DNA of 35,486 bases from Planctomycetota bacterium (GCA_024277065.1 JAJRVY010000352.1:1-35486); one strand, 5' to 3'; counted from the stretch's first letter, positions 1 through 7,899 are shown. Notes: a model not told the origin generated them from the letters alone. Numbers and translations: made by a program.

Positions 1-2
1 CG

Positions 3-290
3 CCCGCAGCGCGCGGCCGGCTCTTGCGCCACGACGGGTTCAACGGGGTCCCGGGTTGGCGCTCCGTGATCGTCGTGCCGCTGACGACGTCGGCTGCGCA
101 GGCGCGTCGGGGGCCCACCGCCGTGCCACTCGTGGCGGGGGCGGGCGGCCTCGCGCGGGCCGCTGTGGCGCTGTGCCACCGGGTCACGGCCCTCGATCGC
201 ACGAACCTGTCGCAGCGCGTCGGCACGCTGACGGACGCCGATCTCGAGCGCGTGGCGGCCGGGCTGCGGACGGCGCTCGACGTCGTGTAG
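3..290 (+). CDS. MazF/PemK-type mRNA interferase toxin, C-terminal part (5' truncated)
   Basis: The reading frame is already open at the window edge and ends at TAG 288-290, so the N-terminus lies outside. The visible segment has the strand pattern of MazF/PemK toxins: an 'FN...GWRSVIVVPLT' core followed by a basic stretch, a 'Val-x-Leu-Cys-His-Arg-Val-x-Ala-Leu-Asp' strand and a C-terminal helix (TDADLERVAAGLRTAL) typical of the family. Family knowledge: MazF enzymes cleave single-stranded RNA at short motifs and are neutralised by a small antitoxin encoded just upstream. Neither the antitoxin nor the family's N-terminal catalytic region is visible here. A lone ribonuclease-like PemK domain protein is possible. 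Confidence 0.7.
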   Translation, partial: PAARGRLLRHDGFNGVPGWRSVIVVPLTTSAAQARRGPTAVPLVAGAGGLARAAVALCHRVTALDRTNLSQRVGTLTDADLERVAAGLRTALDVV

Positions 291-423
291 CAGTCCACCG
301 CTCCGGCGCGGGGGCGGTGGGGGGTACGATGCGCGGCCGGCGGCGGGCTCGGCTCTCCGGCCCGTGCGGCGTGCGCGCCTCGCCGGGCGCTGCGCCGTTC
401 ACCGGCCCGTCTTCTCACACTCG

Positions 424-444
424 CCACGACCCACGACCCACGAC
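424..444 (+). repeat. 7-bp tandem repeat (CCACGAC x3)
   Basis: Three perfect head-to-tail copies of CCACGAC lie between the toxin gene and the transaldolase ribosome-binding site, ending 16 bases before the ATG. They fall in the presumed 5' leader, where a change of copy number would alter leader length but no reading frame. Confidence 0.6.
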
Positions 445-460
445 CCCTCGGAGATCGCAC

Positions 461-1624
461 ATGTCCCTTCCCGCCGTTCGCGTGGCCGAACTGGGCCAGA
501 GCATCTGGTACGACAACCTGAGCCGCGATCTCCTGGCCGACGGCACCCTCGCGCGGATGGTCGCGGACGAGGGCGTGCGTGGTGTGACGTCGAACCCCTC
601 GATCTTCCAGAAGGCGATGACGACGTCACCGCTGTACGCCGCCGAGTTCGACCGGCTGGCGGCCGAGGGCAAGAGCGCCGAGGAGATCTACGAGACGCTG
701 GCCGTCGAGGACATCCAGGCGGCCTGCGACCTTCTGGGCCCGGTCCACGATGAGGCGAGCGGGCGCGACGGCTTCGTCAGCCTCGAGGTCTCGCCCTCGC
801 TCGCGCACGACACGGACGGCACCGTGGCGGCGGCGCGGCGGTTGTGGACGGCTGTTGATCGCGCGAACCTGATGATCAAGGTGCCGGCCACGGCCGAGGG
901 CATCCCGGCCATCCGCACGCTGATCGCCGGCGGCCTGAACATCAACGTCACGCTGATCTTCTCGCGTGGCATGTACGACCGCGTCATCGACGCCTACCTC
1001 GGCGGGCTCGAGGATCGTGTGGCACGCGGCGAGGTCATCGGCGGCGTCAACTCCGTCGCCTCGTTCTTCGTGTCGCGCGTGGACTCCGCCGTGGACGAGG
1101 CCCTCGGCGCGCTGGCCGCCGCGGGCGAGGCCGCGGCGCCGCTCATGGGCAAGGCCGCCGTGGGCAACGCGAAGCTCGCCTACGCGCTGTTCGAGGAGCG
1201 CTTCGGCAAGGACGGCGCGCCGTCGGATCGTTTCGCGCCGCTGGCCGCGAAGGGCGCCGCCGTGCAGCGGCCGCTCTGGGCCAGCACGAGCACGAAGAAC
1301 CCCGCCTATCCAGACACGCTCTACGTGGACACCTTGATCGGCCCGCACACCGTCAACACCATCCCGCCGGCCACGCTCGACGCCTTCAACGACCACGGCC
1401 ACGTGGGGGTGACGATCGGCGACGGGGTCGAGCAGGCGCGCGCGGACATCGCCGCCATCGAGGCCCTCGGCGTCTCGCTCGACGGGGTCTGCGACGACCT
1501 GCTCGCGGCCGGCGTCAAGTCGTTCGCCGACGCCTTCGACGGTCTCCTCGGCGCGGTGGACGCGCGGCGCCGCGAGGTCGCCGCGGACTGCCCTTTCGAC
1601 TCGGCCCCCACGTCGGGGGCGTAG
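461..1624 (+). CDS. tal: Transaldolase (N-terminal half of a Tal-Pgi type enzyme)
   Basis: Predicted 387-residue transaldolase, which transfers dihydroxyacetone units between sedoheptulose-7-phosphate and glyceraldehyde-3-phosphate in the cytosol. The start is the ATG at 461, seven bases after GGAG; the frame is open further upstream but without family similarity. Visible family motifs are the N-terminal 'GQSIWYDNLSRDLL', 'GVTSNPSIFQKAM', 'VSLEVSPSLAHDT', the Schiff-base lysine region 'NLMIKVPAT' and 'NINVTLIFS'. The length and ending resemble the transaldolase half of bifunctional transaldolase/glucose-6-phosphate isomerases. The frame stops at TAG 1622, just as Pgi-like coding begins in another frame (see findings). 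Either two separate subunits or a broken fusion is possible; the catalytic domain itself looks intact. Confidence 0.93.
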   Translation: MSLPAVRVAELGQSIWYDNLSRDLLADGTLARMVADEGVRGVTSNPSIFQKAMTTSPLYAAEFDRLAAEGKSAEEIYETLAVEDIQAACDLLGPVHDEASGRDGFVSLEVSPSLAHDTDGTVAAARRLWTAVDRANLMIKVPATAEGIPAIRTLIAGGLNINVTLIFSRGMYDRVIDAYLGGLEDRVARGEVIGGVNSVASFFVSRVDSAVDEALGALAAAGEAAAPLMGKAAVGNAKLAYALFEERFGKDGAPSDRFAPLAAKGAAVQRPLWASTSTKNPAYPDTLYVDTLIGPHTVNTIPPATLDAFNDHGHVGVTIGDGVEQARADIAAIEALGVSLDGVCDDLLAAGVKSFADAFDGLLGAVDARRREVAADCPFDSAPTSGA

Positions 1625-1743
1625 GCGCGGGCCTGCAGCGGCTGGTCGAGCTCGACGCGCTGCGTCGCATCCACGAGCGCGACGGCCGGCTGTGGTCATA
1701 CGACCCGGCGGTCTCGGAGCTGTGCGCGAGCCGTCTCGGCTGG

Positions 1744-3213
1744 GTGGATCTGCCCGACACGATGCGCGCGCACCTGCCCGCGCTCCGCGAACTGGCTGCG
1801 CGCGCGGTCGAGGGCGGCGTGCGCGACGTCGTGCTCTGCGGCATGGGCGGTTCCAGCCTCGCGCCCGAGGTGCTCGCGACCGTCTTCGGCGCGGCCGCGG
1901 GCCATCCCGAGCTGCACGTCGTGGACACCACCGATCCTCGTTCCGTGCGCGCCGTGACGGCTGCACTCGATGCCGCCGCGACGCTGGTCGTCGTCGCCTC
2001 CAAGAGCGGCTCGACCATCGAGACCGACGCTCTCCGCGCGCACTTCACGGCGTGGCTGCGCGCCGCGGGGCGTGCGCCCGCAGCGCACCTGATCGCCATC
2101 ACCGATGCGGACTCGGAACTGCACCGCCGTGCCGTCCGTGAGGACTGGCGGGCGTGCTTCCTCAATCCCGCCGACGTCGGCGGTCGCTACGCGGCGCTCA
2201 GTCTGTTCGGGCTCGTGCCCGCCGCGCTGCTGGGGATCGACGTGGGGCGTTTCCTGGACGCCGCCGCCGCCGAGGCGGCGACGTGCGCCCCCGGGGCGCC
2301 GCACTTCCCGCCCGAGGCGGTCAAGCTGGGCGCGTCGCTGGGCGCCCTGGCGGGGCTCGGTGTGGACAAACTCACGCTGCGCGCGTCCCCGTCGCTCGCC
2401 TGCTTCGGGGACTGGGTCGAGCAGCTCGTGGCCGAGAGCACGGGCAAGGCCGGGCCGTCCGGGCCGGTGGGCATCCTGCCCGTCGTCGGTGAGGCGGGCG
2501 GCGTCCCGCTCGCGCCGGACCGCTTCGTCGTGACGCTCGAGCGTTGCGGCGAGCCATCGCCCGCGGACCCGCCCGAGCGCGTGCCCCACGTCCGTGTGCG
2601 CGTGCGTGACGCCTACGAGCTCGCCGGGCTCTTCTGGCGCTTCGAGATGGCCACCGCGCTCGCGGCCGCCGTCATGGACATCGAGCCCTTCGATCAGCCC
2701 GACGTGGCCTCGGCCAAGGCGGCGACCGGCGCCGTCCTCGCGAGTGGCGACGACCCCGGGCCGGCCGGCGCCGCGGACGATCTCGTGACCGCCGTCGATG
2801 CCGTGCCGGGCGACGGCTACGTCGCTCTTCTCTCGTACCTGCCGCGCGGCGCGGAGGGCGACGCCGCCGTGCGCGAGCTCGCCGCCGCCGTCGGACGTCG
2901 GACGGGGCGGCCCGTGACCGTCGGCGTCGGTCCTCGCTACCTGCACTCCACGGGGCAGCTCCACAAGGGTGGTCCGGCGACGGGCGTCTTCGTGCTGCTC
3001 GAGGGCGCGGATCCGTCCGGGACGGCCGAGGACCTCGCGATTCCGGGGCGTCCGTTCACGTTCGGCCGGCTGTTCTGCGCCCAGGCTGAGGGCGACGTTC
3101 GCACGCTCCGTGCGCGCGGCCGGCCGCTCGTGCGGCTCCGCGCCGGAAGCGACGTGGCCGCCGCGGTGCGGGGCTGGACGGCGAGGCTCGCCGGGGACCG
3201 GCTCCCCCTCTGA
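1744..3213 (+). CDS. pgi: Glucose-6-phosphate isomerase, Tal-Pgi fusion type
   Basis: Interconverts glucose-6-phosphate and fructose-6-phosphate. Two SIS-type sugar isomerase domains are visible: 'GMGGSSLAPEVL' and 'SKSGSTIETDAL' in the first third, then 'NPADVGGRYAALSLFGLVPAALL', and near the end 'HSTGQLHKGGPATGVFV', the signature of the Pgi half of bifunctional Tal-Pgi proteins. The GTG at 1744 is the first conventional start in this frame, but family-like sequence begins earlier, at about 1627 (VELDALRRIHERDGRLWSYD), where no ATG, GTG or TTG exists. The true product is therefore either fused to the preceding transaldolase by a frame change or begins at a rare codon such as CTG 1633. Coding from about 1627 would give about 528 residues, close to the usual half-length. 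Confidence 0.88.
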   Translation: MDLPDTMRAHLPALRELAARAVEGGVRDVVLCGMGGSSLAPEVLATVFGAAAGHPELHVVDTTDPRSVRAVTAALDAAATLVVVASKSGSTIETDALRAHFTAWLRAAGRAPAAHLIAITDADSELHRRAVREDWRACFLNPADVGGRYAALSLFGLVPAALLGIDVGRFLDAAAAEAATCAPGAPHFPPEAVKLGASLGALAGLGVDKLTLRASPSLACFGDWVEQLVAESTGKAGPSGPVGILPVVGEAGGVPLAPDRFVVTLERCGEPSPADPPERVPHVRVRVRDAYELAGLFWRFEMATALAAAVMDIEPFDQPDVASAKAATGAVLASGDDPGPAGAADDLVTAVDAVPGDGYVALLSYLPRGAEGDAAVRELAAAVGRRTGRPVTVGVGPRYLHSTGQLHKGGPATGVFVLLEGADPSGTAEDLAIPGRPFTFGRLFCAQAEGDVRTLRARGRPLVRLRAGSDVAAAVRGWTARLAGDRLPL

Positions 3214-3283
3214 TTCCTCGCCTCTCTTGCGGGACGGGGCCGGATCGCCGATGCTCTGGGACATCCACCGACGGAGGTTCACC

Positions 3284-4147
3284 ATGCTCTCTCGCAGTCT
3301 TCGCCCGTCTCTTCTCGCCGCCGCCGCCACCGTGCTCGGCGGCGGCTGCATCGACATGGACATGCAGACGACGCTCGCCGCCGACGGCAGCGGCACGATG
3401 TCCATGAAGCTCGGCCTCACCGAGGGCTTCGTGAAGATCCTCGGCAAGCTCCGCGACATCGATCCGGACCAGGAGGTCCTCGACGGCGTCAAGGAGTTGG
3501 AGTTCGAGGAGCCGACCGCGGAGATGAAGGCGGCCATGAAGGAGGCCGGCTGCGAGCTGCTCGAGTTCGAGGGCGAGCGCAGCGAGACGAAGGTCTACTC
3601 GCGGTTCAAGGTGGCGTTCGAGCATCTCGGCGCGCTCGAGGAGCTGGGCAGGATGGACGCCGACGAAGACGATGGCGGCAGCGGTCCGGGCCAAGGCATG
3701 ACGCTTGTCAAGAACGACGACGGCAGCTACACGCTGAGCATGCCGAAGCCGGACGACGACGACGAGAGCGACGCGCCCGCGGGCGGCGAGGACGGCATGG
3801 GCGGAGCGGCCGGCGAGGACGCCGCAGGCGACGCAGGTGGTCCCGAGGAAGACCCCGAGGAGGCCATGCGCAAGGCCGCCGCGGCGATGGAGCTGATGGG
3901 CGAGATGATGGCCGAGATGGCGAACCTCGAGGTCGTCATCGGGATGGAGGTCCCCGGCGATGTCGTGTCGTTCGAACCGGCCGACTTCGCGAAGCAGGAC
4001 GGCCGCAAGGTGACGTGGACGATCGACATGGCGGCCGCCATGGGCGGCGGCACGAACGGCATGAACGACGGCTTCTCCGTCACGTTCAAGATGCCCGCGG
4101 GCACGTCGATCCCCGCCGCCGCGCTGACCGGGAGCGCGTCCAAGTAG
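3284..4147 (+). CDS. Acidic predicted lipoprotein, function unknown
   Basis: 287 residues. The start is the ATG at 3284, six bases after GGAGG; an ATG 33 bases upstream would bury the signal peptide. A basic n-region, an alanine-rich hydrophobic stretch and Cys22 after Gly-Gly-Gly make a plausible signal peptidase II site. The mature part opens with a beta-strand and 'DGSG' turn seen in many bacterial envelope lipoproteins (LppM-like in style, but not firmly assignable). It then has an acidic helix-rich middle and a low-complexity linker of Asp, Glu, Gly and Ala at about residues 155-190, followed by a Met-rich helix (AMELMGEMMAEM). No catalytic motif was recognised. The strongly acidic linker suggests a flexible, possibly cation-binding periplasmic protein; that is inference. 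Confidence 0.8.
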   Translation: MLSRSLRPSLLAAAATVLGGGCIDMDMQTTLAADGSGTMSMKLGLTEGFVKILGKLRDIDPDQEVLDGVKELEFEEPTAEMKAAMKEAGCELLEFEGERSETKVYSRFKVAFEHLGALEELGRMDADEDDGGSGPGQGMTLVKNDDGSYTLSMPKPDDDDESDAPAGGEDGMGGAAGEDAAGDAGGPEEDPEEAMRKAAAAMELMGEMMAEMANLEVVIGMEVPGDVVSFEPADFAKQDGRKVTWTIDMAAAMGGGTNGMNDGFSVTFKMPAGTSIPAAALTGSASK

Positions 4148-4183
4148 CGCCCTCTCTCCCGGCTGCGGAGCCGCCTGCGCACA

Positions 4184-4224
4184 CCGCCCTGCGCACACGG
4201 CGTAGAGCACACGGCGTAGGGCGG
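4184..4224. terminator. Stem-loop between convergent genes
   Basis: CCGCCCT at 4184-4190 pairs with AGGGCGG at 4218-4224 around a 27-base loop. It lies between the lipoprotein (+) and cytochrome (-) stop codons, where a bidirectional terminator is expected. There is no T-tract and the loop is long, so the call is tentative. Confidence 0.35.
4194..4219 (+). repeat. 12-bp direct repeat inside the stem-loop
   Basis: CACACGGCGTAG occurs at 4194-4205 and 4208-4219, separated by two bases, and fills the loop of the preceding stem. It is a perfect short duplication with no recognised function. Confidence 0.6.
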
Positions 4225-4262
4225 CGGTGCACCGCGCATTGCGACGCGCCGCCGCGGCCGTG

Positions 4263-5504
4263 CTACTTCTTCCCGTAGCGCTTGCGGTACTCCACGGCCA
4301 TCTCCTTGATGCGCTGGAACGACGACTTCATCGGTCCCCAGCCGTACCAGTGCATGTAGTCGGGGTTGGCGTGGATGGCGCCCTGGAACGCCTTCTGACG
4401 GTGGAACAGGAACATGCGGTAGAGCTCCTGCTCGATCTCCGTCGGTGAGTCGTAGAAGAGCAGCAGGTCGGGGTGCTTGGGGCCGTCGGCCGTCAGCGGC
4501 AGGATGCCGTCCTCGTAGAGCTTCTCGATCACGCGCACGGCCTCGGCCATGACGTGCGTCGTCTCGCGGATGACCTCGTCGGCGTTCTCGAGGTGCTCGC
4601 GGCCGAACGACTCGCTGTGGCACGTCGCGCAGACCTTGATCATCTTCGCGCGCGTCTCGTCGAAGCTCTCCTGGTCGAGGCGGGCGAGCTTCAGCGCCTT
4701 GATGGCGCCGATGCGCTCCTCCATGCCGGCCTCGTCCTGACCCCAGGGCCCGATGGCCCTGACGATCGTCATGGTGTCGGCGGTCCACTGCTCGTCCGGG
4801 ACGGGGAGCCGCAGCGCCAGGAAGCCCCAGCCGGTCATCACTTCGTGGTCGCCCTCCTGCATGTGGCAGGTCTGGCAGACCGGGGCGCGGCCGCTGCCGC
4901 CGTCGGTGGCGTGGATGACGCCGTGCTTGGACGAGCGCCACATCTCGTACTGGCTGTGGTCCTCGCCCATGTGGCACGTCTCGCACGCCTCGGGCTGGCG
5001 CGCCTCTTCGGCCGAGAAGAGGTGGCGCGTGTGGCACGAGTCGCACTTGCCGACGCTGCCGTCCTCCCACTTCTTGCCGATGGAGTGGCAGCCCAGGCAC
5101 GCGGCCTTCTGGACGGAGTCGGGCTGGTTCGCGGTCATCGGGATGGCGTGCGCCGTGGCCTCGGCCAGCGCGTGCTTGCCCTTGTTGAACTGCCGCACCT
5201 GCTTGAAGTGGCACTTCTTGCAGGTCTTGGGGGTCGGCGTCCTGGCCTTCTCGGCGTCGTCCGCCCCGGTGTGGTCGTCGCCGTGGCAGGTCTGGCACTC
5301 GACGCGCTTGGGCTCGGCCTTGGCGTGCTTGCTGTCGCGCCACTGCTGGACGAGGCCCGGGTTGAGCTTCTCGTGGCACGCGATGCAGCCGGCGCCTTCC
5401 GTCTCGGCTTCCTGCGCGGCGGTCTCGGGGCCCGTGCCGAGCCAGACGGCCACCGCGCCGAGACCCACGGCGATCGAGAGGAGCGAGACGACGAGACGAC
5501 GCAT
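4263..5504 (-). CDS. Octahaem cytochrome c, hydroxylamine oxidoreductase-like
   Basis: 413 residues, exported: hydrophobic segment at about residues 4-23 and a likely cleavage after 'TAA'. The ATG at 5504 is five bases after AAGGAG; an upstream in-frame start would mask the signal. Eight CXXCH haem sites begin at Cys 40, 70, 95, 136, 154, 174, 210 and 292. Their number and spacing, a long helical C-terminal third and the 'HANPDYMHWYGWGPM' segment near residues 378-392 match the HAO family of octahaem cytochromes. Known members oxidise hydroxylamine or reduce nitrite or hydroxylamine in the periplasm. Whether the tyrosine crosslinked to haem P460 in true HAO is present cannot be decided here. 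No electron-transfer partner gene is adjacent. The promoter carries a CRP/FNR-type palindrome. Confidence 0.85.
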   Translation of the reverse strand: MRRLVVSLLSIAVGLGAVAVWLGTGPETAAQEAETEGAGCIACHEKLNPGLVQQWRDSKHAKAEPKRVECQTCHGDDHTGADDAEKARTPTPKTCKKCHFKQVRQFNKGKHALAEATAHAIPMTANQPDSVQKAACLGCHSIGKKWEDGSVGKCDSCHTRHLFSAEEARQPEACETCHMGEDHSQYEMWRSSKHGVIHATDGGSGRAPVCQTCHMQEGDHEVMTGWGFLALRLPVPDEQWTADTMTIVRAIGPWGQDEAGMEERIGAIKALKLARLDQESFDETRAKMIKVCATCHSESFGREHLENADEVIRETTHVMAEAVRVIEKLYEDGILPLTADGPKHPDLLLFYDSPTEIEQELYRMFLFHRQKAFQGAIHANPDYMHWYGWGPMKSSFQRIKEMAVEYRKRYGKK

Positions 5505-5544
5505 GAGGACTCCTTCCCGCGGGCGACGGCCCACGCGCGGGGTC

Positions 5545-5550
5545 ACCATA
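5545..5550 (-). promoter_or_regulatory. Predicted -10 element of the octahaem cytochrome promoter
   Basis: TATGGT read on the minus strand. It predicts a transcript start near 5538 and a 33-base leader carrying the AAGGAG site. No -35 consensus is present, as is usual where an activator occupies that position. Confidence 0.5.
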
Positions 5551-5572
5551 ACGGCTCGCGGGCGCGGGGAAG

Positions 5573-5586
5573 TTGACCTTTGTCAA
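5573..5586. promoter_or_regulatory. CRP/FNR-family operator, TTGAC-N4-GTCAA
   Basis: A perfect 14-base palindrome, TTGACctttGTCAA, stands out as AT-rich in a very GC-rich divergent region. CRP/FNR-family regulators (FNR, Dnr/NnrR, HcpR) recognise TTGAn-N4-nTCAA sites. Its centre lies 41.5 bases upstream of the start predicted from the TATGGT -10 box for the cytochrome, the canonical class II activator position. It is about 160 bases upstream of transketolase, so control of that gene is less likely. Confidence 0.65.
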
Positions 5587-5728
5587 GGGCGTCCGAGGCC
5601 GCGTGACCGGCGTTCGGCGCTGCGCCGGAAAACTCCGTGCGACGCCGCCGCGGCGGGACGACCATCGGCGGCCCCTCCGGCCCGCGGGCGCCGGGCAGAC
5701 GCGACCTTCTCGTGTCCCCCCGAGCCGC

Positions 5729-5734
5729 GACAAT
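5729..5734 (+). promoter_or_regulatory. Predicted -10 element; leaderless transketolase mRNA
   Basis: GACAAT occupies positions -12 to -7 relative to the A of the transketolase ATG, and no Shine-Dalgarno sequence precedes that ATG. This is the arrangement of a leaderless transcript. No clear -35 element is seen. Confidence 0.4.
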
Positions 5735-5740
5735 CCGCCC

Positions 5741-7867
5741 ATGAGCACCACGATGAGCACCGCCGACGCCCCCTCCGCCGCCGACCTCGGCATCCAGCCC
5801 CGCGACCTCGACCAGCTCGCCGTGGACACCATCCGCATGCTGGCCGTGGACATGGTCAATGCCGCGAACTCCGGTCACCCGGGCATGCCGATGGGCACCG
5901 CCGACATGGCCTACGTGCTGTGGACGAAGTTCCTGCGCTTCGATCCGGGCGCCGCGGACTGGCGCGACCGCGACCGCTTCGTCCTGTCGGCCGGACACGG
6001 CTCGGCGCTGCTCTACGCGCTGCTGCACCTGTCGGGCTACGACCTCCCGATGGACGAGCTGCGTGCGTTTCGTCAGATCGGCTCGCGCACTCCCGGGCAC
6101 CCCGAGCGCGGCGTCACCGAGGGCGTCGAGGTCACCACCGGGCCGCTCGGCCAGGGCTTCGCCAACGGCGTCGGCGTGGCGCTCGCGCAGAGGATGCTGG
6201 CGGAGCGCTTCGGCGCGCCCGACTACCCGGTCACGACCCACCGCACCTTCGCGATCGTGTCCGACGGCGATCTGATGGAGGGCGTCGCGTCCGAGGCCGC
6301 CTCGCTGGCCGGGCACATGGCGCTCGGCAACATCGTCTACCTCTACGACGCGAACTCGATCACCATCGACGGCACGACCGAGGTCAGCTTCACCGAGGAC
6401 GTGGGCGCGCGCTTCTGCGCCTACGGCTGGCAGGTGCTCGAGTGCGACGGCCACGATCGTGACGCGATCACAGCCGCCATCGAGGGGGCGCTGGCCGACA
6501 CCGCTCGTCCGTCGCTGGTGGTGTGCCGCACGATCATCGGCAAGGGCTCGCCGAACAAGGGCGGCAAGTCCTCGTCCCACGGCGCGCCCCTCGGCAGCGA
6601 GGAGACGGCGCTGACGAAGGCCGCCTACGGCTGGCCCGACGAGCCGACGTTCGTCGTGCCCGCCGAGGTCTACGAGCGCTTCGCCGCGTGCGCCGAGAAG
6701 GGCGCTGTGCTGCGCGCCGCGTGGGAGGCCGAGATCACGCGCTGGGCCGACGAGCAGCCCGCGCAGCACGCGCTCTGGGAACGCCACTTCGCGCCCGGGC
6801 TGCCGACCGCTCCCGAGCTCCTCGCGCGGCTGCTGGACGGCTTCGAGCCCGTGAAGGCCGCCACGCGCAAGCACTCGGGCGCCGTCATCCAGCGCCTCGC
6901 CGCGCTGCTGCCCAATCTCGTCGGTGGATCCGCCGACCTCGCCGGGTCCAACCAGACCTGGATCAAGGACGCCCCCGCCGTCGGTCGCGGCGACGGCGAG
7001 ACGTTCGCCGGCCGCAACATCAACTTCGGCGTGCGCGAGCAGACGATGGGCGCGATCGTCAACGGCCTCGAGGCCCACGGGTCGTTCATCCCGTACTGCG
7101 GCACGTTCCTCGCATTCCTCGACTACATGCGCGCTCCCGTGCGCCTCGCGTCGCTGTCCGGCCACGGCTCCGTCTTCGTGTTCACCCACGACTCCATCGG
7201 CGTCGGCGAGGACGGCCCCACGCACCAGCCCATCGAGCAGGTCTGGTCGGCGCGCATCATTCCCGGCGTCACCGTCCACCGCCCGGCCGACGGCCCCGAG
7301 ACCGCTGCCGCGTGGGCCGACGCCGTCGCGCGCCGCGACGGCCCGACGGTGCTCGTCCTGACGCGTCAGGGGTTGCCGGTGCTCGAGCGCCCGGACGGTT
7401 TCGAGCCCGCGACGCTCCTACGCGGTGGGTACGTGCTCGCCGAGGCGCCGGCCGGAGACGCGACGGGAGACGCAACTGGGAAAACTGGGAGCGCGCAGGG
7501 GAGTGCGGACGGGCCGGCGGACGTGATCCTCGTCGCGACGGGTTCCGAGGTCGGCGTGGCCGTCGAGGCGCGCGCTCTGCTCGCCGCGCGCGGCGTGCGG
7601 GCGCGCGTCGTCTCGATGCCCTCGCTCGAGCTCTTCGACCGGCAGGACGCGGCGTATCGCGCGAGCGTGCTGCCGGAGGGCCCGGCGCGGGTCGCCATCG
7701 AGGCCGGTCGCACCGATGGCTGGTATCGCATCGTCGGCCGCGACGGCCTCGTGCTCGGCATCGACGGGTTCGGCCTCTCCGCCCCCGGCTCCCAGGTCTT
7801 CGAGCACTTCGGCCTGACCGGGCCGCAGGTGGCCGAGCGCGTGGCCGCCTGGCTCGCCGCCCGGTAG
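5741..7867 (+). CDS. tkt: Transketolase
   Basis: 708 residues, slightly longer than typical bacterial transketolases (about 660-680). Thiamine-diphosphate enzyme of the non-oxidative pentose phosphate pathway. In order: 'NSGHPGMPMGTADMAY', 'SAGHGSALLYALL', 'GPLGQGFANGVGVA', the cofactor motif 'SDGDLMEGVASEAASLAGHM', then the pyrimidine domain with 'FGVREQTMGAIVNGL' and 'THDSIGVGEDGPTHQP', and the C-terminal domain 'VILVATGSEVGVAVEA'. The N-terminus carries a short Ser/Ala-rich extension. A Gly/Ala/Thr-rich insert at about residues 570-592 precedes the C-terminal domain and has atypical codons (ACT, AAA, GGG). With tal and pgi nearby, it completes a central sugar-phosphate cluster, although the divergent cytochrome separates them. 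Confidence 0.96.
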   Translation: MSTTMSTADAPSAADLGIQPRDLDQLAVDTIRMLAVDMVNAANSGHPGMPMGTADMAYVLWTKFLRFDPGAADWRDRDRFVLSAGHGSALLYALLHLSGYDLPMDELRAFRQIGSRTPGHPERGVTEGVEVTTGPLGQGFANGVGVALAQRMLAERFGAPDYPVTTHRTFAIVSDGDLMEGVASEAASLAGHMALGNIVYLYDANSITIDGTTEVSFTEDVGARFCAYGWQVLECDGHDRDAITAAIEGALADTARPSLVVCRTIIGKGSPNKGGKSSSHGAPLGSEETALTKAAYGWPDEPTFVVPAEVYERFAACAEKGAVLRAAWEAEITRWADEQPAQHALWERHFAPGLPTAPELLARLLDGFEPVKAATRKHSGAVIQRLAALLPNLVGGSADLAGSNQTWIKDAPAVGRGDGETFAGRNINFGVREQTMGAIVNGLEAHGSFIPYCGTFLAFLDYMRAPVRLASLSGHGSVFVFTHDSIGVGEDGPTHQPIEQVWSARIIPGVTVHRPADGPETAAAWADAVARRDGPTVLVLTRQGLPVLERPDGFEPATLLRGGYVLAEAPAGDATGDATGKTGSAQGSADGPADVILVATGSEVGVAVEARALLAARGVRARVVSMPSLELFDRQDAAYRASVLPEGPARVAIEAGRTDGWYRIVGRDGLVLGIDGFGLSAPGSQVFEHFGLTGPQVAERVAAWLAAR

Positions 7868-7894
7868 CCGCCCGATGACCGCCCGGTAGCCGCC
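7857..7894 (+). repeat. 16-bp direct repeat duplicating the tkt 3' end
   Basis: CCGCCCGGTAGCCGCC, which contains the last Arg codon and TAG stop of transketolase, recurs 22 bases later (7857-7872 and 7879-7894). It looks like a small local duplication. Confidence 0.55.
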
Positions 7895-7899
7895 GCCGC

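Noticed and set aside
461-3213. Insertion sequence or phage remnant as the cause of the tal-pgi break
   Set aside because: No inverted repeats, no extra DNA and no target duplication are seen; a one-base change at a homopolymer is enough.
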